Origin: Streptomyces olivochromogenes
GTDB taxonomy: Bacteria; Actinomycetota; Actinomycetes; Streptomycetales; Streptomycetaceae
DNA length: 46,536 bases
Assembly (NCBI RefSeq): GCF_021538895.1
Contig: NZ_JADDRL010000077.1
Location: 1 to 46,536, forward strand
Direction: 5' to 3'
The notes beneath the pieces were generated by a model. That model did not search any database and was not told the origin of the DNA. It saw only the letters and a program-made list of their open reading frames with translations. The translations under genes and the position numbers were made by a program. This document shows positions 1 to 5,795 of the stretch, one piece after another (within the stretch, counting starts at the first letter, position 1; the number at the start of each line of letters is the position of its first letter).

Positions 1-548
1 GGGGCGACCGGGGCCTCCTCCTCCAGGACCTCACCGCCGAAGTTCTTCAGCAGCGCTTCGAGGCCGCCGTCGAATCCCTGGCCGACGGCGGCGAACCGCC
101 AGACGTCCTTCAGGTAGAAGTCACCCAGCATCACGGCCCGTTCGGTGGAGAACTCCGAGCCGTTGAAGGAGTACCGGGCCACCTCCTCACCGCCGGCCAC
201 GATACGGATGTAGCCGGGGTTGATCTGTGACATCTGCCCGGTGCCGTCGAGGGTCGCGGTGAACGACAGCTTCTGGATCTGCGGCGGGATCCGGTCCAGC
301 GTGATCCGGAAGGACTCGGTGTCGCCGGACTGCGTACCCAGCAGCTGGATGGCCTCCTCGGGGGACTTCGGCTGGTTGAAGAAGACGAAGTACCGGTCGT
401 CCGAGAGGCGTTCGTCGGCGTCGAGGCCGAAGCAGCTGATGTCGAAGGTCAGTCCCGGGGCGGTGATCTGCACGCCTACGTACAGATCCGTGCCCGCGGT
501 GAGGTCACTGATCCTGGCCTTGTGGCCGCGTTGGAATTCCCTGGCCAT
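1..548 (-). CDS. TerD-family tellurium/stress-response protein (3' end beyond window)
   Basis: The first 182 residues are visible and the frame runs off the left edge, so only about the last ten residues of a normal ~191-residue TerD protein should be missing. The ATG at 548 opens MAREFQRGHKARISDL. The characteristic body follows: a beta-sandwich segment LYVGVQITAPGLTFDIS, the Cys-Phe-Gly-Leu-Asp-Ala-Asp acidic stretch and SDDRYFVFFNQPKSPE, which is the TerD calcium-binding region, then GSEFSTERAVMLGDFYLK and WRFAAVGQGFDGGL near the C-terminus. TerD proteins are cytoplasmic, calcium-binding, and occur in many copies in Streptomyces, where they are linked to stress and development. The gene stands alone here, transcribed leftward. 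Family is certain; the exact paralogue cannot be told. Confidence 0.93.
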   Translation of the reverse strand, partial: MAREFQRGHKARISDLTAGTDLYVGVQITAPGLTFDISCFGLDADERLSDDRYFVFFNQPKSPEEAIQLLGTQSGDTESFRITLDRIPPQIQKLSFTATLDGTGQMSQINPGYIRIVAGGEEVARYSFNGSEFSTERAVMLGDFYLKDVWRFAAVGQGFDGGLEALLKNFGGEVLEEEAPVA

Positions 549-685
549 GCGTAACGACCGTCCCCCATCCCGAATGTGAGTGCGTCGCGCCAGGCTAACG
601 GCAAAACCGGCCACCGGCTGAAGTCGGTACAGACCCGGTACACAACCGCCTTCAGGGACGCTGAAGCCGGGGCCGCGGGGAGAGG

Positions 686-1282
686 TTACTCACCGCGCGT
701 ACCGGGCGAATGGGGCAAACGGCTTGCGGCAACCACCCCTTCGAGGTAGCCGCGCGCCCGCTCGGTCCGCGGGTAGGCCTCAAGGAGCTGCCAGAAGTCG
801 GGCCCGTGCCCCGGCACCAGCAGATGCGCGAGCTCGTGGCACAGAACGTAGTCGACGACGTATTCGGGCATCCCCTGCAACCGGTGGGAGAGCCGGATGC
901 TGCCCTCGGCCGGGGTGCACGAACCCCAGCGCGTGTTCTGGTTGGTGACCCAGCGCACGGAGGCGGGCCGGGCCCGGCCGCCGAAGTACTGGGCCGACAG
1001 CCGCTCGGCACGCTCGGCGAGCTCGGCGTCGCCCAGCACCCGCCTGCTCTCCTGGGCGGCCAACTTGTCGAGCATGAGGTTCACCCAGCGTTGCTCCTCC
1101 GCCTCGGACATCCGGGCAGGGATCAGCACGACGGTGCGATCGCCCTCGCGGTACGCGGAGACCGTCCGGCGTCGCCGGGCGCTTCTGCGGACCTCGATCG
1201 CGCTCACCCCCGAGCCGCTCGGCGGCTGGCTCGTCGTGCTGCGCTGTGACTTTCCGGCGCGGTGCAGTGGGTCGGCGGGCAC
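686..1282 (-). CDS. YgjP/DUF45-type M48-like metallopeptidase
   Basis: A 198-residue soluble protein. The zinc site is visible as HELAHLLVPGHGPDFW (HExxH, with a further His in PGHGPDFW), preceded by NTRWGSCTPAEGSIRLSHRL, the NxRWGSC signature of the YgjP/SprT-like DUF45 family. Such proteins are predicted zinc metallopeptidases of the cytoplasm; substrates are mostly unknown. The start taken is a GTG at 1282 with only a weak ribosome site. An in-frame GTG at 1207, immediately before AIEVRRSARR where family similarity begins, is a real alternative and would give 173 residues. It is divergent from the ThiF-like gene at 1519. The 236-base gap between them has an unusually AT-rich patch (about 1350-1380) likely to contain promoters, but no clear -35/-10 pair could be assigned. 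Confidence 0.9.
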   Translation of the reverse strand: MPADPLHRAGKSQRSTTSQPPSGSGVSAIEVRRSARRRRTVSAYREGDRTVVLIPARMSEAEEQRWVNLMLDKLAAQESRRVLGDAELAERAERLSAQYFGGRARPASVRWVTNQNTRWGSCTPAEGSIRLSHRLQGMPEYVVDYVLCHELAHLLVPGHGPDFWQLLEAYPRTERARGYLEGVVAASRLPHSPGTRGE

Positions 1283-1518
1283 GCCCCGACGTTACCCGCT
1301 GCACACGCGGGAAGTCCCGGGTCCGGGACGGTTCGATGCCGATCCCCCACCATGCGTTTGATTTATACGACCAATACCCACCGCCTGTGGATAACTTTGG
1401 GCGGCCGCGCGCCGCGCCGGGCATGCTGGCAGTCGTCGGCGGAGCGTGACCGGTTCCTCCGACACTCCACTGCGAACCAGGATGTTCCGGGACTTTTCTG
1501 AGGCTACGGGGGCCTGAC

Positions 1519-2733
1519 ATGCATCCGATGGTGAAACCCGCGCTCCGGCGCGGCTGGCGCGACCTCAACACCGTGCAGTTCGGGATGACTCCGGCACACG
1601 CGTTGACCCTCGGTCCGATGGACACGGCTACGGGCAGCTTCCTGGAGCTGCTCAACGGCACCCGCGGGCTTCCGCTCCTGCGCGAGGAGGGACGCCGCAT
1701 GGACCTGCCGGACGGACAGGTGGACGCGCTCGTGGGGCGGCTGTCACGGGCCGGGCTGCTCGACGACGCACGGGGAGGCGGCACGGCGGCCGACGCCCTG
1801 CGGCAGAACAAGGAGGTGCTCGACCGGCTGCGCCCCGACCTGGCGTCGCTCTCCCTGATCACCTCCGAGCCCGGCGACGCGACCGGCCGCCTGGCGGCCC
1901 GCCGCTCCCTGCGCGTGCAGATCAGAGGCGCGGGCCGGGTCGGTGCCGCACTGGCCTCGCTCCTGGCGGCCGCGGGGGTCGGCGAGGTCGACGTGCGGGA
2001 CGTCGGCCGCGTCGAGCCCTGGGACGTGACACCGGGCGGACTGGCGGCCGAGTCGATCGGCGAGCGCCGGGACGAGGCCGCGCGCCGGGCGGCACGCCGG
2101 GCAGCGCCCGGCCGCCCACCGCGCCGCACCCCTTCCGCACCACCCGTCACCGGTGACCCCGGCTTCTCGCTGGTGATCCTCGCCCCGAGGGACGACGTCG
2201 TCGTGCACGCACCCGACCCGGCCGCCGCAGCCCCGCTCATGGCCTCCGGTACGCCCCACCTCTACGCGGGCGTGGTGGAGGGAACGGGCATCGTCGGTCC
2301 CCTCGTCCTACCGGGCGGCACCGGCTGCGCCGGCTGTCTGCACCAGGACCGCACCGACCGGGACCCGGTCTGGCCCCGCCTGATCGCGCAGTGGCGCTCC
2401 GGCAGAACACGGCAGGTGGGAGCGTGTGACGTGACACTGGCGACGGTGGTCGCCGGGCTCGCGGCCGCGCACGCGCTCGCCTTCCTGGACGGGCAGACGC
2501 CGTCCAGCGCGGGAAACCGTTGGGAGGTGTCCCTGCCCACTCTCCACTGGCACGCGCGGCCGGTCAGGCCACATCCGGCATGCCCCTGCGCAACTGCGGA
2601 GAGAGGAAACAGGGAACACTCCTCAACGGACGGAGCAGCACACGAGACAATGGCGGGGCAACGGCCGTCGACGCAGCGACCACGCACGGCGGACGCGGCA
2701 CGGCCGGCTGGGACTTGGAGGGCGCATGTCTGA
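1519..2733 (+). CDS. ThiF/E1-like adenylyltransferase-family protein
   Basis: 404 residues. The N-terminal ~90 residues look like a winged-helix-type domain (LNGTRGLPLLREEGRR, VDALVGRLSRAGLLDD). A Rossmann nucleotide-binding fold follows, with the glycine motif GAGRVGAALA near residue 137 and an acidic strand end (VGEVDVRDVGRVEPWD), as in ThiF/MoeB/UBA E1-like proteins. Cys pairs (GCAGCLHQD and, near the end, PACPC) could bind zinc. This family shape is also seen in leader-binding partners of RiPP maturation enzymes, but no precursor peptide or YcaO gene lies nearby. The ATG at 1519 follows a GGGGG run. The last ~45 residues are low complexity. The stop overlaps the ABC1-kinase start by 8 bases, so the two are co-translated. 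Function unknown. Confidence 0.85.
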   Translation: MHPMVKPALRRGWRDLNTVQFGMTPAHALTLGPMDTATGSFLELLNGTRGLPLLREEGRRMDLPDGQVDALVGRLSRAGLLDDARGGGTAADALRQNKEVLDRLRPDLASLSLITSEPGDATGRLAARRSLRVQIRGAGRVGAALASLLAAAGVGEVDVRDVGRVEPWDVTPGGLAAESIGERRDEAARRAARRAAPGRPPRRTPSAPPVTGDPGFSLVILAPRDDVVVHAPDPAAAAPLMASGTPHLYAGVVEGTGIVGPLVLPGGTGCAGCLHQDRTDRDPVWPRLIAQWRSGRTRQVGACDVTLATVVAGLAAAHALAFLDGQTPSSAGNRWEVSLPTLHWHARPVRPHPACPCATAERGNREHSSTDGAAHETMAGQRPSTQRPRTADAARPAGTWRAHV

Positions 2734-4090
2734 TCTTCCCCGGAAGGCGGTCACCCGGACCGCCAAGCTCGCCGCGCTCCCGCTCGGCTTCGCCGGCCGG
2801 GCGACCTGGGGGCTGGGCAAGCGGATCGTGGGCGAGTCCGCGGAGATCGTCGGCCGCGAGTTGCAACAACGCACGGCCGAGCAGTTGTTCAAGGTCCTCG
2901 GGGAGCTGAAGGGCGGTGCGATGAAGTTCGGGCAGGCCCTGTCCGTCTTCGAGTCGGCGCTGCCCGAGGAGGTCGCCGGCCCCTACCGGGCGGCCCTGAC
3001 CAAGCTGCAGGACGCCGCGCCCCCGATGCCGACCCGCACCGTGCATTCCGTGCTCGCGGAGCGACTGGGCGCGGACTGGCGGGAGCTGTTCCTGGAGTTC
3101 GAGGACAAGCCCGCCGCGGCGGCCTCGATCGGGCAGGTGCACCGGGGCGTGTGGCACGACGGCCGCGAGGTGGCGGTCAAGGTGCAGTACCCGGGAGCGG
3201 GCGAGGCCCTCCTGTCCGACCTGAACCAACTGAGCCGGTTCGCCCGTCTGTTGGGTCCGCTGATCCCGGGCATGGACATCAAGCCGCTGATCGCCGAGCT
3301 GCGCGACCGCGTCTCCGAGGAGTTGGACTACGGCCTGGAGGCGCAGGCCCAGCAGGTGCACGCGGAGGAGTTCGCGGACGATCCCGACGTGGTCGTCCCG
3401 GCGGTGGTGCACCAGTGCGACCAGGTGCTGGTCACGGAGTGGATCGACGGCATCCCGCTCTCCGAGGTCATCTCCGATGGCACCACCGAGCAGCGCGACC
3501 GCGCCGGCCAGCTCCTGGCCCGCTTCCTGTTCTCCGGCCCGGCCCGCACCGGTCTGCTGCACGCCGACCCGCACCCGGGCAACTTCCGCCTGCTCCCCGC
3601 CGACCCGGACGGCGAGGGCGAGTGGCGCCTGGGCGTCCTCGACTTCGGCACCGTCGACCGCCTCCCCGGAGGCCTGCCGACGCCGATCGGCGAGTCCCTG
3701 CGCATGACCCTGGACGGCGAGGCCGAGGCGGTCTACCAGCTGCTGTGCGCCGAGGGCTTCGTCAAGGAGTCCATAGAGCTGGACCCGGACGCGGTCCTCG
3801 ACTATCTCCTGCCGATCATCGAGCCGGCCCAGGTGGACGACTTCACCTTCACCCGCGGCTGGATGCGCACCCAGGCGGGCCGCGTGGCCGATCCCCGCTC
3901 CCCCGCCTACCAGCTGGGCAAGCGGCTCAACCTGCCGCCCGCGTACCTCCTGATCCATCGCGTGACCCTGAGCACGATCGGCGTCCTGTGCCAGCTGGGG
4001 GCGACGGTGCGGATGCGCGAGGAGCTGGAGGAGTGGCTGCCGGGGTTCGTGCCGGAGGAGGACGCGGAGGAGTCGGTCGCGGAGGCGTGA
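2726..4090 (+). CDS. ABC1/ADCK (UbiB-like) atypical kinase family protein
   Basis: 454 residues of the ABC1 (AarF/UbiB/COQ8) family. The family-specific KxGQ motif is present as MKFGQALS near residue 72. The alanine-rich loop that replaces the protein-kinase Gly-loop is AAAASIGQVHRG, and the lysine strand is EVAVKVQYPG. The EELDYGLEAQ helix, catalytic loop HADPHPGNFRL and metal-binding LDFGTVDRLP follow. Members are ATPases or kinase-like regulators of isoprenoid lipid metabolism; older annotation as an ABC transporter ATPase is wrong. In mycobacteria the syntenic gene (Rv3197) lies beside whiB7 and is a WhiB7-dependent resistance factor, which suggests a role in drug tolerance here too. A GGAGGG ribosome site at 2717-2722, inside the preceding gene, supports the ATG at 2726. 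Confidence 0.95.
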   Translation: MSDLPRKAVTRTAKLAALPLGFAGRATWGLGKRIVGESAEIVGRELQQRTAEQLFKVLGELKGGAMKFGQALSVFESALPEEVAGPYRAALTKLQDAAPPMPTRTVHSVLAERLGADWRELFLEFEDKPAAAASIGQVHRGVWHDGREVAVKVQYPGAGEALLSDLNQLSRFARLLGPLIPGMDIKPLIAELRDRVSEELDYGLEAQAQQVHAEEFADDPDVVVPAVVHQCDQVLVTEWIDGIPLSEVISDGTTEQRDRAGQLLARFLFSGPARTGLLHADPHPGNFRLLPADPDGEGEWRLGVLDFGTVDRLPGGLPTPIGESLRMTLDGEAEAVYQLLCAEGFVKESIELDPDAVLDYLLPIIEPAQVDDFTFTRGWMRTQAGRVADPRSPAYQLGKRLNLPPAYLLIHRVTLSTIGVLCQLGATVRMREELEEWLPGFVPEEDAEESVAEA

Positions 4091-4097
4091 GGCGGCC

Positions 4098-4313
4098 TCA
4101 CCACCAGGCCGAGTCCAGCCGGCCCTCGATCGATCTGAGGTTCTCCCGCGAGCAGCGGTCGCAGAAGTACTGACGGACGCCGTTCTCCACGGAGCAGGTC
4201 CAGGTGGTGGGCGGGGGGCCGTCGGCTGGGGCACCGCAGCGGGCGCACACGAGGGAGTGCTGCGGCTCCGCGCTGGGGCCGCCGTGGTCACTGTCTCCGG
4301 AAAGACTCGTCAC
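4098..4313 (-). CDS. Small zinc-ribbon-like protein
   Basis: 71 residues with two CxxC pairs: LVCARCGAPADG and YFCDRCSREN. These are spaced as in a single zinc ribbon, with a Trp-rich middle (TTWTCSVENG) and a short helical tail ending in SAWW. The size and the third-base GC bias fit a real gene. It converges with the ABC1 gene, only 7 bases away, and lies downstream of the wblC operon on the same strand, separated from it by a strong hairpin. No catalytic motif is visible; a small nucleic-acid- or protein-binding zinc protein is the most that can be inferred. Confidence 0.8.
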   Translation of the reverse strand: MTSLSGDSDHGGPSAEPQHSLVCARCGAPADGPPPTTWTCSVENGVRQYFCDRCSRENLRSIEGRLDSAWW

Positions 4314-4362
4314 CAGGTGACGATAACTCCGCGGCCCGCGGTTGAGCGGTCACAACGCACCG

Positions 4363-4396
4363 CGGGGGCCGGTCCGTTCGGACGGACCGGCCCCCG
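4363..4396. terminator. Long perfect hairpin, probable terminator of the wblC operon
   Basis: Fifteen perfectly paired bases (4363-4377 with 4382-4396) close a 4-base loop. On the minus strand it lies about 50 bases after the last gene of the wblC operon. No T-run follows on that strand, which is common for GC-rich streptomycete terminators. Its position between two same-strand genes supports a terminator that isolates the small zinc-ribbon gene. Confidence 0.7.
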
Positions 4397-4449
4397 TGGG
4401 GAATTTTCGCCTCCCGAGACCGGGAGGCCACCGCTTCAGGTGTGATCGG

Positions 4450-4773
4450 CTACTGCATGACCGCCATGGCGAGCGCACGGCGGGCGCGCATCGAGGCGCG
4501 CTCCGCCCGGCGCTGCATCCGGCGGGCGGTCGCCAGGCGCACGGCCCGGCGTTCCCGCTCGGCCTCATGCAGCCGCTCGTGCATATGCGCACGAGCCAGG
4601 GCTTCTGGGATGAGTTGCATCTCTCGGGTCCTCGTCTGGCGCGTGTCGGTCGCGCCGGTGGTGGTGAAGTCTGGGGTCGCGGAGCCAGTGGGCTCGCTGG
4701 TGGACGGCTTCATCGGGGCCTGCTTCTTGGGGTCGTGCGTGAGGGGGCGATCGATCGTTCCTGCGGTGTTCAT
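4450..4773 (-). CDS. Basic helical protein of unknown function, coupled to wblC
   Basis: 107 residues. The N-terminal half is polar and probably disordered. From about residue 52 the chain is strongly helical and basic (ALARAHMHERLHEAERERR, followed by repeated RR/RA steps), ending in ALAMAVMQ. The ATG at 4773 overlaps the wblC stop as ATGA, so it is almost certainly co-translated with wblC and shares its attenuated promoter. No known domain was recognised. The charge pattern would suit an RNA- or DNA-binding or ribosome-associated helix, but that is only inference. It deserves attention because any protein made with a WhiB7-type regulator is likely part of the translation-stress response. 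Confidence 0.8.
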   Translation of the reverse strand: MNTAGTIDRPLTHDPKKQAPMKPSTSEPTGSATPDFTTTGATDTRQTRTREMQLIPEALARAHMHERLHEAERERRAVRLATARRMQRRAERASMRARRALAMAVMQ

Positions 4774-5138
4774 GCCGTGACCGGGTTCTTGCGCGGGCGA
4801 CCACGCGGCCGCTTCCGGGCGACGACGACGCCCTGCACGAACAGCTCGCCACCCCAGACGCCCCAGGGCTCACGCCGCTCCTTGGCGCCGGCGAGGCAGG
4901 CCTCGATCAGCGGGCAGGTGCGGCAGAGGGACTTGGCGTACTCGACGTCCGCCGGCGACTCGGCGAAGAAGACCTCCGGGTCGTAGGAACGGCAGGGGAC
5001 GGGTACGCCAAGGTTCTCGATGGCGTCGTCGAGCGCGGTGAGCGCGGTGAGCGGGGTCAAGGTGGAGTCCTCCGTGAGGCCGGGCGGGGGGATCGTTTCG
5101 GAAGGCGGTACGGACGGGGCGTGCGCTTCGAGTTGCAC
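4770..5138 (-). CDS. wblC: WhiB-family regulator WblC (WhiB7 type)
   Basis: 122 residues. The iron-sulfur cysteines are visible as PCRSYDPEVFF and LCRTCPLIEAC (C...CxxCx5C), followed by the WhiB signature GVWGGELF. The tail carries an AT-hook, RKRPRGRPRKN, which marks the WhiB7/WblC branch. WblC binds the vegetative sigma factor and switches on promoters having an AT-rich block just upstream of -35, including antibiotic-resistance and translation-related genes. The GTG at 5138 is preceded by GAGGAAG at a good distance. It shares an operon with the 107-residue protein (ATGA overlap) and lies downstream of a 650-base leader with an upstream ORF, a terminator and an AT-block promoter. Neighbours uvrD2 and the ABC1 gene match the mycobacterial whiB7 locus. 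Confidence 0.97.
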   Translation of the reverse strand: MQLEAHAPSVPPSETIPPPGLTEDSTLTPLTALTALDDAIENLGVPVPCRSYDPEVFFAESPADVEYAKSLCRTCPLIEACLAGAKERREPWGVWGGELFVQGVVVARKRPRGRPRKNPVTA

Positions 5139-5230
5139 GGTTCGTCTTCCTCGTCTGGTCGGTCCGGCCTGTTGACCGGGTGTCGGCTAGGTACCGGGTT
5201 CTTTTCTTGTCCCGAGGCTCCTTCGCTCCG

Positions 5231-5250
5231 TTGTCCGAGTTCTTGGACAA
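5231..5250 (-). other. Secondary hairpin just after the wblC attenuator
   Basis: TTGTCC (5231-5236) pairs with GGACAA (5245-5250) around an 8-base loop. In the wblC transcript this small stem follows the main terminator stem directly, so it could stabilise termination or form part of an alternative fold. It is short and may be incidental. Confidence 0.35.
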
Positions 5251-5255
5251 ACAGA

Positions 5256-5290
5256 AGGGCCGCGGATCCCGGGTGGGGTTCCGCGGCCCT
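5256..5290 (-). terminator. Intrinsic terminator in the wblC leader (attenuator)
   Basis: An 11-base perfect stem (AGGGCCGCGGA at 5256-5266 with its complement at 5280-5290) encloses a 13-base loop. On the minus strand it is followed by TCTGTTTGTCC, a usable U-rich end. It lies between the upstream ORF stop (5314) and the wblC start (5138), exactly where a transcription attenuator is expected. Leader attenuation relieved by slowed translation of an upstream ORF is described for whiB7/wblC genes; the structure here fits that model. Confidence 0.85.
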
Positions 5291-5300
5291 GAAGGCGCCG

Positions 5301-5319
5301 GCCTGATCGTCGATCAGGC
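5301..5319 (-). other. Perfect hairpin overlapping the stop codon of the wblC upstream ORF
   Basis: GCCTGATC (5301-5308) and GATCAGGC (5312-5319) form an 8-base stem with a 3-base loop. The upstream ORF stop codon (5314-5316) lies inside the stem, and the terminator stem begins 11 bases further along the transcript. A ribosome finishing the ORF would melt this stem. It could therefore be a switch element coupling translation of the ORF to formation of the terminator. Confidence 0.5.
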
Positions 5320-5631
5320 TGGATCACTCCAGGGTTCTGGCCCACGGAAGGCCCACATCAGGTGGTGCTGCTTCGTCTGCTTCCGGAATCCGGCACCGGC
5401 CGCAAAGGCATAGGCATGGGCCTGTGCCACTACTGCTTCCAGTGCCTTGGTCGGTCGCTCATTCCGCTCACTGACGGGAAGACCCGCGAGAGAAACGGAG
5501 GACGCCGGACGCTCGGCACGAATGCCGGACAGACCGGTGCCCAGGGTCGAGGCGCCGAGCATGCACAGGGAGACGGTCGAGCGATCGGTCAGTTTGGCCG
5601 TGCTGATGGTGCTGGTGTTGATCCTGGTCAC
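5314..5631 (-). CDS. Upstream ORF in the wblC leader (105 codons)
   Basis: A GTG at 5631 is preceded by GAGAGGAGG eight bases upstream, one of the best ribosome sites in the window. The encoded peptide begins MTRINTSTISTAKLTDRS and ends WSDPA. It resembles no known domain and has no membrane segment strong enough to call. It ends 24 bases before the attenuator stem. In known whiB7/wblC control, translation of an upstream ORF senses ribosome inhibition: when ribosomes stall or are depleted the terminator does not form and wblC is transcribed. The ribosome site, the position before the terminator and the lack of other features support this role rather than an independent protein function. No codon run that would explain antibiotic specificity was noticed. 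Confidence 0.75.
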   Translation of the reverse strand: MTRINTSTISTAKLTDRSTVSLCMLGASTLGTGLSGIRAERPASSVSLAGLPVSERNERPTKALEAVVAQAHAYAFAAGAGFRKQTKQHHLMWAFRGPEPWSDPA

Positions 5632-5659
5632 TGGACTCGCCTCCTCTCGGCGTCTCTGG

Positions 5660-5679
5660 GACTGGGGTGAGCCAGTCCG
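5660..5679 (-). other. Hairpin in the wblC mRNA before the upstream-ORF ribosome site
   Basis: GGACTGG (5660-5666) pairs with CCAGTCC (5673-5679) around six bases. It stands about 20 bases upstream of the ORF ribosome site, in the untranslated part of the leader. It may protect the mRNA end or modulate access to the ribosome site; no direct evidence separates these. Confidence 0.35.
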
Positions 5680-5742
5680 TTCGGATATGCAAGTACAACA
5701 CGGAATCAGGGCCTCCGAGAAGGCCGCTGTTCTCGTGCCTAG

Positions 5743-5782
5743 AACCTATGGGGATTGCTGGGGCATGCGCAAACTATTTTTT
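5743..5782 (-). promoter_or_regulatory. wblC promoter with WhiB7-type AT-rich element
   Basis: On the minus strand six A residues (5777-5782) lie four bases upstream of TTGCGC (-35, 5767-5772), with TAGGTT (-10, 5743-5748) after an 18-base spacer. An AT-rich block immediately upstream of a vegetative -35 is the hallmark of WhiB7/WblC-activated promoters, so autoactivation is likely. The element is strikingly AT-rich for this genome and begins only 14 bases past the uvrD2 stop. The predicted mRNA leader to the wblC GTG is about 600 bases. Confidence 0.65.
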
Positions 5783-5795
5783 CGACGAGTTCGTA

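Noticed and set aside
1519..2733. RiPP/thiazole-type biosynthetic cluster suggested by the ThiF-like protein
   Set aside because: No precursor peptide, YcaO or dehydrogenase gene is near; the neighbour is an ABC1 kinase, as in mycobacteria.
5171..5186. TTGACC with TAGGTA nearby as a plus-strand promoter
   Set aside because: The spacer is only 10 bases and the site lies inside the wblC leader with no rightward gene.
5468..5701. A second, overlapping upstream ORF (77 codons) in the wblC leader
   Set aside because: It has no ribosome site and a poor amino-acid composition; the 105-codon frame has the strong ribosome site.
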